DNA of 64,000 bases, taken from assembly GCA_964498395.1 (NCBI GenBank), contig CAZCHE010000003.1, positions 434,001 to 498,000 of the forward strand, given 5' to 3'. Every line of letters starts with the position of its first letter. The first letter of the stretch is position 1. The notes under the pieces were generated by a model, which was given only the letters and a program-made list of their open reading frames with translations, did no database searches and was not told where the DNA came from. This DNA is from Parapedobacter sp964498395. Lineage in GTDB: Bacteria > Bacteroidota > Bacteroidia > Sphingobacteriales > Sphingobacteriaceae. Shown here in pieces: positions 51,336 through 61,531 of this stretch. The translations under genes were made by a program, and so were the position numbers.

Positions 51336-52637
51336 TTAATCCAACTTCAGTGTTCCAGCAATCTGATTAAGCGATATTTCGGCTAATTTAGCTTGGTATT
51401 GTGCGGCGGTATACCTGGTACTGGCGTCCACGAAATTCCGCTGGGCTTCTCGAAATTCAAGGGGTGCTATACTACCCAACTTGAATTTTTCCAACGTGAT
51501 GTCGAGATTTTCTTTGGCGATATTCCTATTGTTTGCTTCGAGCCTAACCAATTCGAGGTTCATCAAATAAGTCTGGTAAGCGGCCAATAGTTGTGCCTGG
51601 ATATTTTGATCGACTCTATCCAGCATGATCTTTGCTGACTCAATGGCCAGCTCCGCGTTTCGCTCATTACGCCGCTGCAGAAATCCATTGAAAATATTCA
51701 TGGAGGCGGATACGCCATAGTTAAATCCGTTATTCTTCGATTGTGTCGCGAAGCCTAACTCGGTACGTGAGCGTGTACGTGTATAGGCAGATGACACGCC
51801 AACCACCGGGTAACGATTGCCTTTGACCAGCTTGAGTTCAAGTTCACTCAATCGCTGATTGACCAAAGCAGCCTGTAACGTCGGGTTATGCTGGTTAGCC
51901 AACGCCAATAAATCGGCATGATTCAAATCATAAGCGATAATAATGGTATCGACCACCCCAAACGGGGTGTTGACATCCCTACCGAGCAGTTCATTCAGTC
52001 GTATCCGGGTGGTATTATACAAATCCCGTTGCCGAAGCAGGTTAGTCGTGTCGGTATTGAGGTCTACACTGGCTGTCAAGACCTCTAGTTTAGATGCCCT
52101 ACCGATCTGATATTGGTTTTGGGCGGTCAACAATCGAAAGGCAGAAAGCTCCAATGCGGTTTGCGTCGCATCGATCAACTGCTTTTGCTGCACCAGGTCG
52201 AAATAATTGCTCACCACCTCAAACACCGTGTTCAATATCGCGGCTTGGAGGTTAGCCTCTCCGAGCGCTTTCAGTTCCTTGAGTTGCTCATAGCGGGTAA
52301 ACATTTGAAACCCATCGAATATCGTCCATTCCAAATTAGCACCATAGGCCCTAGAGCTACTCTCCGCATTACGCAACGAGCGAACCTCCCCGCTTAATAG
52401 CGTTTGTGTCGTATTTTGTATGCCTGCGGCTGCCGATACGTTGGCACTGATGGTAGGCAGCATGCCGGCATTGGCGATGTTTACATTGTTTTCCGTGATA
52501 GCCAGGTCCTTTGAGACCAACTGAATATCGTAGTTGCTTTCAAGCGCTATCGCAATCGCTTCTCCTAAACTCAGCACCTCTTGCGACCTACTTGAAAACG
52601 GCAATATTAAAAATGCTAAACAAAAAAGTTTCTTCAT
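51336..52637 (-). CDS. TolC-family outer-membrane efflux protein
   Basis: 433 residues: signal (LFCLAFLILPFSS), then two OEP repeats of long helices (SLGEAIAIALESNYDIQLVS start, LELKLVKGNRYPVVGVSS mid). Last gene of an RND operon (adaptor, pump, channel), 25 bases after the pump. Forms the outer-membrane exit duct. Confidence 0.94.
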   Translation of the reverse strand: MKKLFCLAFLILPFSSRSQEVLSLGEAIAIALESNYDIQLVSKDLAITENNVNIANAGMLPTISANVSAAAGIQNTTQTLLSGEVRSLRNAESSSRAYGANLEWTIFDGFQMFTRYEQLKELKALGEANLQAAILNTVFEVVSNYFDLVQQKQLIDATQTALELSAFRLLTAQNQYQIGRASKLEVLTASVDLNTDTTNLLRQRDLYNTTRIRLNELLGRDVNTPFGVVDTIIIAYDLNHADLLALANQHNPTLQAALVNQRLSELELKLVKGNRYPVVGVSSAYTRTRSRTELGFATQSKNNGFNYGVSASMNIFNGFLQRRNERNAELAIESAKIMLDRVDQNIQAQLLAAYQTYLMNLELVRLEANNRNIAKENLDITLEKFKLGSIAPLEFREAQRNFVDASTRYTAAQYQAKLAEISLNQIAGTLKLD

Positions 52638-52662
52638 ATTAAACCTATTGACGATATGCCAA

Positions 52663-55600
52663 TTAGTGTTGCATTAATGTACGTTCAATCTCATGCTCCG
52701 TAATCACGCGCTGCGCCTCTTCCAATTCGGGATTAACCTTGTGTTCTTTAGACCACATCGCATATACGGCGGGGATGACATATAGCGTTAGAATCAACGA
52801 AAACAGTGTTCCCCCCACAATGACCACCCCCATGCCTATCCGGCTCGTGGCGGCCGCTCCGAATGCCACTGCGATAGGCAATGCACCCAACGCAATAGCC
52901 AAACTGGTCATCAGAATCGGGCGCAACCGGGCTTCAGCGGCCTCGAGGATGGCCTGCTTCACGGGTTTCCCCTTCTCTTTCAACTGATTGGCAAACTCGA
53001 CAATCAAAATACCATTTTTAGTCACTAGGCCGATGAGCATGACGGTTCCGATTTGACTAAAGACATTCCACGATTCTCCAACCAACCAAAGGGATAACAT
53101 GGCTCCGGCCACGGCCATGGGTACTGTAAGAATAATAATGAATGGATCCAAGAAACTTTCAAACTGCGCAGCCAAAATCAAGTATACCAGCAGCAGGGCC
53201 AATCCAAATGCAAACATCGTATTGGAACTACTCTCCTTGAAATCCCTCGATTCGCCTCCCAAATCTGTCGAAAAGCTATCATCTAAGACGTCAGTAGCGA
53301 TTCGATCCATGGCATTAATACCATCTTCTATCGTTTTACCACGGGCGAGGGAAGCGGAAACCGTGGCCGACATGAATCGGTTGTTATGGTACAGCTGAGG
53401 TGGGCTGCTACGCTCCTCCATGGTAACCAAATTGTCCAATTGAACCAGCCCCCCATTCTCACTTCGTACGGATACACTTGCCAGGTCCAATGGCGAGCTC
53501 CTATTCTGATTGGTAAATTGTCCAATGACCTGATACTGCCTACCATTCATCAGGAAATAGGCAAACCGCTGGCCGCTAAGTGACATCTGCAGGGTCTGCG
53601 CCACATCCAGTACCGAAACCCCAAGGCTTTGCGCCTTTTCACGGTCGATGCTGATATTGAGCTCCGGTCTATTGAACTTCAAGTTGACATCAATATTGGC
53701 AAACGTGGGGTCAGCAGTGGCCCTGCTCATAAATTCAGGGATTTTTTCCTCCAATTTCTGGAAATTAGGCGCCTGAATAATGTATTGGATGGGCATCCCT
53801 CCCCTACGGCCGACTGATATCGTGGGTTGCTGAGACACAAAGGTGCGGGCCTCGGTATATTTCTGTGTTTGCCGGGTCAATGCTTCCGCGATTTCATCCT
53901 GAGATCGTTCGCGTTGATCAGGAGGAACAAGGCTAATGCGCATACGCCCCGTATTTGGTGACCCAGTTCCCGAAAAACCAGGTGAGGTATTGACAATATT
54001 AACTACTTTTTCTGGAATTGAATCGTTGACCAACTGGGCCAACTCTAACATAAAACGGTCCATGTACTCAAATGAACTCCCTTCGGGCGCCGTAATGTTT
54101 GCACTGACCAGACTACGATCTTCATAGGGAGCCGTTTCTTTCCGGAGGTTTACCCAAAACCATGCAATCAGGCCGAAACAGATGGCCAGAATCGGAAAAC
54201 TCACCCATTTCACATGCATGAAGCTACGCAGGGAGTTGGCATATCCGGTGGTCATCTTCTCGAAATAGGGCTCCGTGAAATTATAGAATCTGGAATGCTT
54301 CGGCCCACCCTTACGCATCAGGTAGGCATTGAGCATGGGGGTTAATGACAATGCTACAAAAGCCGATATCAATACTGCCGAAGCGATGACCACCCCAAAC
54401 TCCCGAAATAACCTCCCCACAAACCCCTCCATAAACATCACCGGCAGGAACACCGCCGCCAACGTGACGGAAATCGAAATGACGGCAAAGAAAATCTCAT
54501 TAGCCCCCTCAATAGCCGCCCGTATGGGTGACATCCCCTCTTCCACTTTCTTGTAAATATTCTCCGTGACCACAATACCGTCATCGACCACCAGACCCGT
54601 TGCCAACACAATGGCCAGCAACGTCAATACATTAATGGAAAAACCACAGAGGTACATGACAAAAAAAGTAGCGATAAGGGATACCGGGATATCGATCAAT
54701 GGTCGGAATGCGATGCTCCAATTCCTGAAAAACAAATAGATGATTAACACCACCAATACCAACGCAATTAAAATGGTTTCGGCAACTTCAGTTACAGACC
54801 TCTTGATAAATAAGGTATTGTCAATCGCCACATCCAATACCACGTCAGCTGGCATCTCATGGCGCAATTGCTCTACTCGTTCATAAAACGCCTCTGCTAT
54901 ATCAATATAGTTGGTTCCTGGTTGGGGAATAACGGCCAATGCCACCATGGGGGTCAACGACTCCCGGATATCGGTTTCCAAATTCTCGGCGGCTAAGACT
55001 GCTTGACCGATATCGCTAAACCGAATGATGCGGTCTCCTTCCGAACGGATAATCAAATTATTGAAGTCTTCCTCGGTAGAAAGGCTACCGATCGTTTTGA
55101 TGGTCAGTTCCGTATTATCGCCGGTGATCTTCCCGGAAGGCAGCTCCACGTTCTGGCGGTTCAACGCATTGCGTACATCGAGGGGGGTAAGCCCGTAAGC
55201 TGCCAGACGCAACGGGTCGATCCATAACCGCATGGCATACCGTTTTTGCCCCCAGATCTGCACCGCGCTGACCCCAGGCAAGGTTTGCAAGCGTTGTGCG
55301 ATGACATTATCCGCAATATCGTTTAAATCAAGTGGATTCCGCGTCTCACTCCTGACGGTCAACGTCAGGATGGGTTCGGAGTCGGCATCAGCCTTAGACA
55401 CCACTGGCGGGGCGTCGATATCCTGGGGTAGGCTTCGCATCGCTTGCGAGACCTTGTCTCGCACATCGTTTGCCGCTTCTTCCAGGTCTTTACCCAACAT
55501 AAACTCGATGTTGATGCTACTAGACCCTTGGTTACTGGAAGACGAGATGTTCCGTATACCATCGATTTGGTTAATGGCTCGTTCCAGCGGTTCGGTGATC

Positions 55601-55785
55601 TGCGATTCGATGATATCCGGATTCGCCCCCGCATAGTTGGTCCGCACCGATACAATCGGCGGGTCTATAGAGGGAAACTCCCGGACGCCAAGGAAGGTAT
55701 ATCCAATAATACCAAACAGAATGAGCATCAGGTTCATCACAATGGTGAGAACCGGCCTCTTAATACTAATGGTTGATAAGCTCAT
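52663..55785 (-). CDS. RND efflux pump, inner-membrane component (HAE1-like)
   Basis: 1040 residues, the usual length. Seen: MSLSTISIKRPVLTIVMNL start, FPSIDPPIVSVRTNYAGANP, 12 membrane segments in two halves with the proton relay (GLVVDDGIVVTENI), and GLVTKNGILIVEFAN and FGAAATSRIGMG. Proton-driven export of hydrophobic drugs, dyes or bile-like compounds. No regulator gene lies nearby. Confidence 0.95.
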   Translation of the reverse strand: MSLSTISIKRPVLTIVMNLMLILFGIIGYTFLGVREFPSIDPPIVSVRTNYAGANPDIIESQITEPLERAINQIDGIRNISSSSNQGSSSINIEFMLGKDLEEAANDVRDKVSQAMRSLPQDIDAPPVVSKADADSEPILTLTVRSETRNPLDLNDIADNVIAQRLQTLPGVSAVQIWGQKRYAMRLWIDPLRLAAYGLTPLDVRNALNRQNVELPSGKITGDNTELTIKTIGSLSTEEDFNNLIIRSEGDRIIRFSDIGQAVLAAENLETDIRESLTPMVALAVIPQPGTNYIDIAEAFYERVEQLRHEMPADVVLDVAIDNTLFIKRSVTEVAETILIALVLVVLIIYLFFRNWSIAFRPLIDIPVSLIATFFVMYLCGFSINVLTLLAIVLATGLVVDDGIVVTENIYKKVEEGMSPIRAAIEGANEIFFAVISISVTLAAVFLPVMFMEGFVGRLFREFGVVIASAVLISAFVALSLTPMLNAYLMRKGGPKHSRFYNFTEPYFEKMTTGYANSLRSFMHVKWVSFPILAICFGLIAWFWVNLRKETAPYEDRSLVSANITAPEGSSFEYMDRFMLELAQLVNDSIPEKVVNIVNTSPGFSGTGSPNTGRMRISLVPPDQRERSQDEIAEALTRQTQKYTEARTFVSQQPTISVGRRGGMPIQYIIQAPNFQKLEEKIPEFMSRATADPTFANIDVNLKFNRPELNISIDREKAQSLGVSVLDVAQTLQMSLSGQRFAYFLMNGRQYQVIGQFTNQNRSSPLDLASVSVRSENGGLVQLDNLVTMEERSSPPQLYHNNRFMSATVSASLARGKTIEDGINAMDRIATDVLDDSFSTDLGGESRDFKESSSNTMFAFGLALLLVYLILAAQFESFLDPFIIILTVPMAVAGAMLSLWLVGESWNVFSQIGTVMLIGLVTKNGILIVEFANQLKEKGKPVKQAILEAAEARLRPILMTSLAIALGALPIAVAFGAAATSRIGMGVVIVGGTLFSLILTLYVIPAVYAMWSKEHKVNPELEEAQRVITEHEIERTLMQH

Positions 55786-55796
55786 CTTCGTTCCTT

Positions 55797-56861
55797 TTAA
55801 TTTCGATCAACAATACTCACCCGAACAGGCATGCCGTCTTTCAATGACATGATACCGGATATCAACACCGTATCACCGATAGATACCCCGCTATTCACCA
55901 ACACGTCACTGCGCGTACGGTTTTCCGCCTCTACTTCCACGGCGGCGGCTACCCCATCCCGATAGACAAATAGTTGCTTTCCGTTTTGAATGGGAACGAT
56001 CGCCTCGGTAGGCACCAACACGGCATCATCGATACGCTCCAATGGCAACTCGATGCGCGCGAACGATCCCGGGAATAGCTTACCGTCAGCGTTATCAGCC
56101 AGTGCCCGAATACCGATGGTGCGGGTACCGGCATCTACACCCGGCTCGATCGCATATATCTCGGCGTGGTGCTTCGTATCAGAACCACTAATGGAAAACT
56201 TTAACCCCTGGCCATTATGAACCTGATTACTGTACTTCTCGGGCACGGAGAAAAGAATTTTGACGGGATTGACGCTAAGCAAATTGGCCACTGCCGTAGT
56301 CGGGGTAAGGTATTCGCCTTCCGATATCGACCGGAGCCCCACTTTACCGCTAAATGGCGCATATACTGAGGTTTTGGCAATTTGCGCGTCAATCAACGCG
56401 GTTTGCGCTTTGGCTGATTCATAATCCGCGTATGCTACATCATATTCCTGTTGGCTGATGGCTTCCTTTTCAAGCAGTAATTTAGCCCTATTTTCGTTAT
56501 CTTCGGCTAGCTTTTCACGGCTTTTGGCTTGCAAGAGTTGGGCTTGCAATTCGGAGTCATCGATACGCAGCAGCAACTGCCCCTTCTGTACCGTGGAACC
56601 TTCGCGAAACGACAAGCTTCTCACGATCCCTGATACCTCACTCCGTATCTGTACCTGTTCATTCGGCTCGATAGATCCCGATAACGTGATGACATTGGAA
56701 AATTCGCGTGGCGCTACCACTATTGCATTGACTTCCATGGCCCCTCCTCCCTGTCCGGCCTGCGGCGCAGCCACTTTCGTCTTGTTATCACGGGTAAGTC
56801 GATAACTCAGGAATGCAACGGCGGCAACTGCTATCGCAATATAAAGGTATTTTTTCTTCAT
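55797..56861 (-). CDS. RND periplasmic adaptor (membrane fusion) protein
   Basis: 354 residues: membrane anchor (about 5-22), lipoyl domain (QIRSEVSGIVRSLSFREGS), coiled-coil hairpin (SREKLAEDNENRAKLLLEKE) and beta-barrel (APFSGKVGLRSISEGEYL, VLVPTEAIVPIQNG). First gene of the operon; -7 element TAGCTTTG at 56939-56946. 11 bases before the pump gene. Confidence 0.94.
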   Translation of the reverse strand: MKKKYLYIAIAVAAVAFLSYRLTRDNKTKVAAPQAGQGGGAMEVNAIVVAPREFSNVITLSGSIEPNEQVQIRSEVSGIVRSLSFREGSTVQKGQLLLRIDDSELQAQLLQAKSREKLAEDNENRAKLLLEKEAISQQEYDVAYADYESAKAQTALIDAQIAKTSVYAPFSGKVGLRSISEGEYLTPTTAVANLLSVNPVKILFSVPEKYSNQVHNGQGLKFSISGSDTKHHAEIYAIEPGVDAGTRTIGIRALADNADGKLFPGSFARIELPLERIDDAVLVPTEAIVPIQNGKQLFVYRDGVAAAVEVEAENRTRSDVLVNSGVSIGDTVLISGIMSLKDGMPVRVSIVDRN

Positions 56862-56938
56862 GTTTTAGTATCTGCAACTTGGATTAAAGATATGCTCTTT
56901 CATCCCGAAAAGAAATAAATATAGATCTTTTTATTTGT

Positions 56939-56946
56939 CAAAGCTA
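56939..56946 (-). promoter_or_regulatory. -7 promoter element of the RND operon
   Basis: Minus strand TAGCTTTG, perfect TAnnTTTG, about 78 bases before the adaptor ATG. Confidence 0.5.
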
Positions 56947-57049
56947 CTGTAATAAGGGGGTATTTTATAGCTGTATCACATTTTTTACAGCGTTAGGGAG
57001 GGTTAATCACTAAATTCGAGAAGGCATGTGCGATTAATCGGGATATTCT

Positions 57050-57080
57050 TTTGGCACTTTACGATATACTTCTACTTTTG
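57050..57080 (+). promoter_or_regulatory. Full consensus promoter of the M61 peptidase gene
   Basis: TTTG at 57050-57053, 19-base spacer, TACTTTTG at 57073-57080: perfect -33 and -7 elements of Bacteroidota type, 23 bases before the ATG. Confidence 0.7.
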
Positions 57081-57103
57081 TATTTTCCTATTTCACATGA
57101 GTT

Positions 57104-58897
57104 ATGAAGCGTATTTTTGCCTTAGTATCCGTCATTATGACCACCTTAACTGCCTTTGCCAATAGCAACATCCATTTCGAGGTTTCGTTTACAGAACCAC
57201 AAGCACACTATGCCGAGATCAAAATGGAGATTTCGGGTATCCAGAAAGACTACATCGACATCAAAATGCCGGTATGGACACCCGGTTCCTATTTGGTACG
57301 CGAATATTCAAGGCACGTAGAAAGCCTAGAGGCTTGCGATGCAGACGGAGCTGTCATCGCCACCGAGAAAATCAATAAAAATACCTGGCGGATAGCCGCA
57401 AATAAAAACAACCAGATTACCGTACACTACCGCATCTATGGCTTTGAGGTATCAGTCCGTACGAATTTCATAGACGATGCCCATGCATTTTTATCACCAG
57501 CGGCTACGTTTATGTATGTCGATGGGATGATAGACCACCCCGTGGATGTGACGGTGATCCCACATCCTTCCTGGTCAAAAATATCCACCGGCCTCGAACC
57601 TGTTTCGGGCCGACCCAATACGTTCCACGCAGCAGATTTCGATATCCTGTTCGACTCGCCGATAGAGGTGGGCAACCAAGATGTATTCACATTCGAAGCA
57701 GCGGGTGTACTCCATGAGATTGCAATGGTAGGCGGCGGCAATTATGACAAAGAACGCCTGAAAAAAGACTGTACGACCATCGTTGAGGAGGCTACCAAGA
57801 TATTCGGTGTAAACCCCAATAAACGGTATGTATTTATCGTACATAACTACCAGTCGGGTGGCGGCGGCTTGGAGCACCTCAACTCCACCGTGCTGGGTGC
57901 GAGCAGGAATGGCTACCAAAATGAACGTTCTTATAACGGCTTCCTTGGACTGGTGGCACACGAGTACTTCCACCTATGGCTTGTCAAGCGGCTCCGCCCG
58001 ATCGAACTCGGCCCTTTTGACTACGATGCGGAAAACTACACCACCGGATTATGGGTGATGGAAGGGTTTACCTCTTATTTTGACAACCTGATTTTACGTC
58101 GCAGCGGCTTTTTGGGAGAAACCGCCTATTTGCAGGCCTTGGTAGGTGATGTCAATGTGGTAGAAAACCGGGCGGGCAACCAAGTTCAACCGGTCGCATT
58201 GGCCAGCTTCGATGCTTGGATAAAATACTACCGCCCGGATGAAAATTCGGCCAACACAAGTGTTTCATATTACAACAAAGGTGCCCTGTTGGCCATGATG
58301 CTTGACCTCCAGATATTGGAAGCCACGCAAGGAGAAAAACGGCTTGATGACGTCCTGAAAGCGGCTTACGAGAAGTTTTATGTACAGCAAAACCGAGGAT
58401 TTGAAGAGCCTGAACTCCAAGCGTTGATCGAGGAGATAGCCGGTGTATCTGTTGCTGATATTTTCCGTGCAGCACATACGGTAGAAGCCCTTGATTATAA
58501 CCGTTACCTTAACGCGGTGGGTTATGAACTGGTGGATTATAACGACGGACGTGATTTACCTAATTTCGGGATATCCACCTCGGCCACTGACGGTCGTATT
58601 GTCGTAACCAGTGTCAGCCGTGGAAGCGGCGCATGGGATGGGGGTATCAATGTGAGAGATGAAATCATTGCGATTAATGGTGAACGCCTCGACGCCAATG
58701 GTCGGGAGATGAATCGGTTTTTACAATCCGTAAACGTAGGTGATGCCGTGACGGTGTTACTATCTCGGGATGGGAAAATTCGCGAACTCACCATTACCGT
58801 GGGTAAAGACACGAAAGGTGCGTTCAACATCGTTCCCCTCCAGCAACCGACACCAGAACAAGAAAAATTAGGAAAAATCTGGTTATCCTTGGAGTAG
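57104..58897 (+). CDS. M61 family aminopeptidase with PDZ domain
   Basis: 597 residues: signal peptide (VSVIMTTLTAFA), an N-terminal beta domain (about 20-170), catalytic thermolysin-like domain with HEYFHLWLVKRLRP (HExxH) and downstream Glu in GLWVMEGFTSYF, and a PDZ domain near the C-terminus (SRGSGAWDGGINVRDEIIAINGERL). Glycyl aminopeptidase family; periplasmic, metal-dependent. Role probably in peptide turnover or stress. Confidence 0.92.
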   Translation: MKRIFALVSVIMTTLTAFANSNIHFEVSFTEPQAHYAEIKMEISGIQKDYIDIKMPVWTPGSYLVREYSRHVESLEACDADGAVIATEKINKNTWRIAANKNNQITVHYRIYGFEVSVRTNFIDDAHAFLSPAATFMYVDGMIDHPVDVTVIPHPSWSKISTGLEPVSGRPNTFHAADFDILFDSPIEVGNQDVFTFEAAGVLHEIAMVGGGNYDKERLKKDCTTIVEEATKIFGVNPNKRYVFIVHNYQSGGGGLEHLNSTVLGASRNGYQNERSYNGFLGLVAHEYFHLWLVKRLRPIELGPFDYDAENYTTGLWVMEGFTSYFDNLILRRSGFLGETAYLQALVGDVNVVENRAGNQVQPVALASFDAWIKYYRPDENSANTSVSYYNKGALLAMMLDLQILEATQGEKRLDDVLKAAYEKFYVQQNRGFEEPELQALIEEIAGVSVADIFRAAHTVEALDYNRYLNAVGYELVDYNDGRDLPNFGISTSATDGRIVVTSVSRGSGAWDGGINVRDEIIAINGERLDANGREMNRFLQSVNVGDAVTVLLSRDGKIRELTITVGKDTKGAFNIVPLQQPTPEQEKLGKIWLSLE

Positions 58898-58899
58898 CG

Positions 58900-58958
58900 G
58901 CTATCGGCTTGCAGTCTCGTCTAAGGCTAGTGCCCTTGACTGGTAAGAAGCCGATAGC
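58900..58958. repeat. Inverted word repeat in convergent spacer
   Basis: GCTATCGGCTT (58900-58910) and AAGCCGATAGC (58948-58958), 37 bases apart. Typical word-repeat spacer; no T run, so not a clear terminator. Confidence 0.5.
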
Positions 58959-58977
58959 TGATTAGCTGACCGCTGCA

Positions 58978-59475
58978 TCAAAACACGAACCGGATGGATA
59001 AACCGATCCCATCGAACCGTACACCGGTTTCTGGGGTTAGTTCCATGGTAGGTTTCCAGTCGAGTGACAAATTAATGGGTGCCGTAGGTATTTTATAGTC
59101 TATACCGACCACCCCGTCAAAACTCCATGCCATGCCGCCCTCGTCCGTTGCCTTGTATCGGTAACTACCCAGGCCACCGCCAAAGCCATAATACCAACGC
59201 ATCCCCTCCACATCGATAAAATTGATGGGCTGGTGGATTTCATATAACCCGAGCAGCTTGAAAAGCCTGAAACTTCTATTGCCTTGAAAATTCACGATAC
59301 CGTCTATCGCGTGGCTCTCATTGAGAAAGTGCTTATACGTAATCCCATTGGCTACACCGAAGCGACCGCCAATTCCCCGCTCATACGTGGTACTACTTTC
59401 CTGTGCGACAGCTTGTCTATGCGTAATTCCTACACCGATCAGGATAACAAATAAGGCAATGAGTTTTCTTTTCAT
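58978..59475 (-). CDS. Small outer-membrane beta-barrel-like protein
   Basis: 165 residues, signal peptide (LIALFVILIGVGITH), then short amphipathic strands: GIGGRFGVANGITYKHF, WYYGFGGGLGSYRYK, LSIRFVF end with terminal Phe. Likely an eight-strand barrel of the kind common in Bacteroidota outer membranes; function unknown. Convergent with the M61 gene. Confidence 0.82.
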   Translation of the reverse strand: MKRKLIALFVILIGVGITHRQAVAQESSTTYERGIGGRFGVANGITYKHFLNESHAIDGIVNFQGNRSFRLFKLLGLYEIHQPINFIDVEGMRWYYGFGGGLGSYRYKATDEGGMAWSFDGVVGIDYKIPTAPINLSLDWKPTMELTPETGVRFDGIGLSIRFVF

Positions 59476-59672
59476 GAAACAAAAATAAGAATATCAACTT
59501 TACATTAAGTAGCCAATGGCTACGTATCGCCCTTTTCGCTCAAAAGAGATGCCAACATTTCTGTTAAAATCAGACAAACCATTTAATAATTAACTTAAAT
59601 ATTGTTAACTTTAGATGCGTTAACGCACCAATAGCGAACGCTAAAATTATAAACCACACAACGTGATATATT

Positions 59673-61445
59673 ATGGCTGCTCCGACCCGCATTTTTGATA
59701 TCTTAACCCATTACAAAGCCAACTACGCCAAAACCACCATGGTTGCCGGAAAAGCAAATGGCAAATGGACCACCTATGCTACGGATGATTTTTTGACCAT
59801 CGTAGACCATTTAAGCAAAGGGCTTGTGGCAAAAGGTGTAGTAAAAGGCGACAAAATCGCGCTGATGTCGGCCAACCGGCCTGAATGGAATTTTTGTGAT
59901 TTCGCCATTAACCAGCTTGGCGCTGCGGTCGTACCGTTATATCCTACCCTATCCAGCCAAGATTTGTCGTTCATCCTCAATGATGCCGAAGTAAAGATCA
60001 TCTTTGTGAGCAATACCGACTTATATGAAAAAGTAGAAAGTGCGTTACAGGAAAACAATCTCGATATCCCGGTATACACCTTCGATCCGGTGTCGAATAC
60101 GCGGTCTTGGCAAGAATTGGTAGATGCAGGCAGTCAGCAAGACGTCGACCTATCCACTTATCGCGATGCCGTCAAGGAAGATGACCTGCTGACGCTCATC
60201 TATACGTCAGGCACCACTGGAAAACCTAAGGGCGTATACCTCTCCCATAAAAACGTGATGAGCAATGTGGAAGACTGCAATCATTTGCTACCGCCATACT
60301 TCAAAAAGGCCTTAAGCTTCTTGCCCCTCTGCCACATTTTTGAACGCATGGTCGTCTACCTTTATTTTTCAAAGGGTGTTGAGATCCACTATGCAGAAAG
60401 CTTGGATACCATCGTCGCCGATATCAACGATGTTAAACCAGATGGGTTCACCACGGTGCCACGCGTATTGGAAAAAGTATACGATAAAATCGTGGCCAAA
60501 GGTAAGGAGCTGAAAGGGCTGAAAAAAAACATCTTCTTTTGGTCACTCAATTTGGGTCTCAACAACAAAGAACCCGAAAACAACAGCGCTTGGTTTAACT
60601 TCAAATTGGGGATTGCCCGGAAACTGGTATTCAGCAAATGGCAGACTGCCCTTGGAGGCAATATCAAACTCATTGTATCGGGCGGAGCTGCCCTCCAACC
60701 CCGTTTAGCGCGTGTATTTTGGGCCGCAGGGATACCGGTACTCGAAGGGTACGGCCTGACGGAAACCTCTCCTGTCATTGCTGTCAACAGCTTAGAAAAA
60801 GATGGTGTCAAATTTGGCACGGTGGGTAAAGTACTCAATAGCGTGGAGGTCAAAATCGCTTCCGACGGTGAGATATTGTGCAAAGGCCCCAACGTTACCA
60901 TTGGTTATTATAAAAATAACGCGGCTACCGCCGAGCTGATCGACCAGGATGGCTATTTGCATACCGGTGATATCGGTGAGCTGACAGCCGACGGGTTCTT
61001 GCGTATCACGGACCGGAAAAAAGAAATGTTCAAAACGGCCGGCGGAAAATATGTAGCACCACAAGCATTGGAAAACAAGTACATGGAATCCACGCTGATT
61101 GCCCAAGTCATGGTAATCGGCGAAAACCAGAAATTCCCTGGCGCACTGATTGTACCGGCTTTTGACGTACTGGAAAACTGGTGTAATATCAAAGGCATTG
61201 CTTTTGAATCGAAAGAAGAGGTCGTCAAAAAACCTGAGGTCATTGAAAAATACCAACGTGAAATTGACCGATTGAACGAGCGGTTCGGGCAATGGGAACG
61301 GGTGAAAAAATTTGTGTTACTTCCCAAGGAATGGACCATCGATGCCGGGGAGCTGACGCCCAAACTTAGCCTGAAGCGCAAGGCGATTATGCAGCGTTAT
61401 GAGAAAGAAGTCGAAAGCATCTATCAATCCAATGGTGAGGGTTAA
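59673..61445 (+). CDS. Long-chain acyl-CoA synthetase
   Basis: 590 residues, AMP-forming ligase of the FadD15 type. Seen: TLIYTSGTTGKPKGVYLSH (ATP/AMP motif A3), LPLCHIFERM, GYGLTETSPVI (A5) and DGYLHTGDIGEL with ITDRKKEMFKTAGGKYVAP (A7/A8). Activates fatty acids for degradation or lipid synthesis. Bounded by its own promoter region with no clear -7 element. Confidence 0.95.
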   Translation: MAAPTRIFDILTHYKANYAKTTMVAGKANGKWTTYATDDFLTIVDHLSKGLVAKGVVKGDKIALMSANRPEWNFCDFAINQLGAAVVPLYPTLSSQDLSFILNDAEVKIIFVSNTDLYEKVESALQENNLDIPVYTFDPVSNTRSWQELVDAGSQQDVDLSTYRDAVKEDDLLTLIYTSGTTGKPKGVYLSHKNVMSNVEDCNHLLPPYFKKALSFLPLCHIFERMVVYLYFSKGVEIHYAESLDTIVADINDVKPDGFTTVPRVLEKVYDKIVAKGKELKGLKKNIFFWSLNLGLNNKEPENNSAWFNFKLGIARKLVFSKWQTALGGNIKLIVSGGAALQPRLARVFWAAGIPVLEGYGLTETSPVIAVNSLEKDGVKFGTVGKVLNSVEVKIASDGEILCKGPNVTIGYYKNNAATAELIDQDGYLHTGDIGELTADGFLRITDRKKEMFKTAGGKYVAPQALENKYMESTLIAQVMVIGENQKFPGALIVPAFDVLENWCNIKGIAFESKEEVVKKPEVIEKYQREIDRLNERFGQWERVKKFVLLPKEWTIDAGELTPKLSLKRKAIMQRYEKEVESIYQSNGEG

Positions 61446-61531
61446 CTTCGGTTGTAGGCCATCCCGCGACACCATTTCCTAAAACTTATTCCATTGATTT
61501 TCGTTATTTATAGCGAAATCAAGGCGTTGTC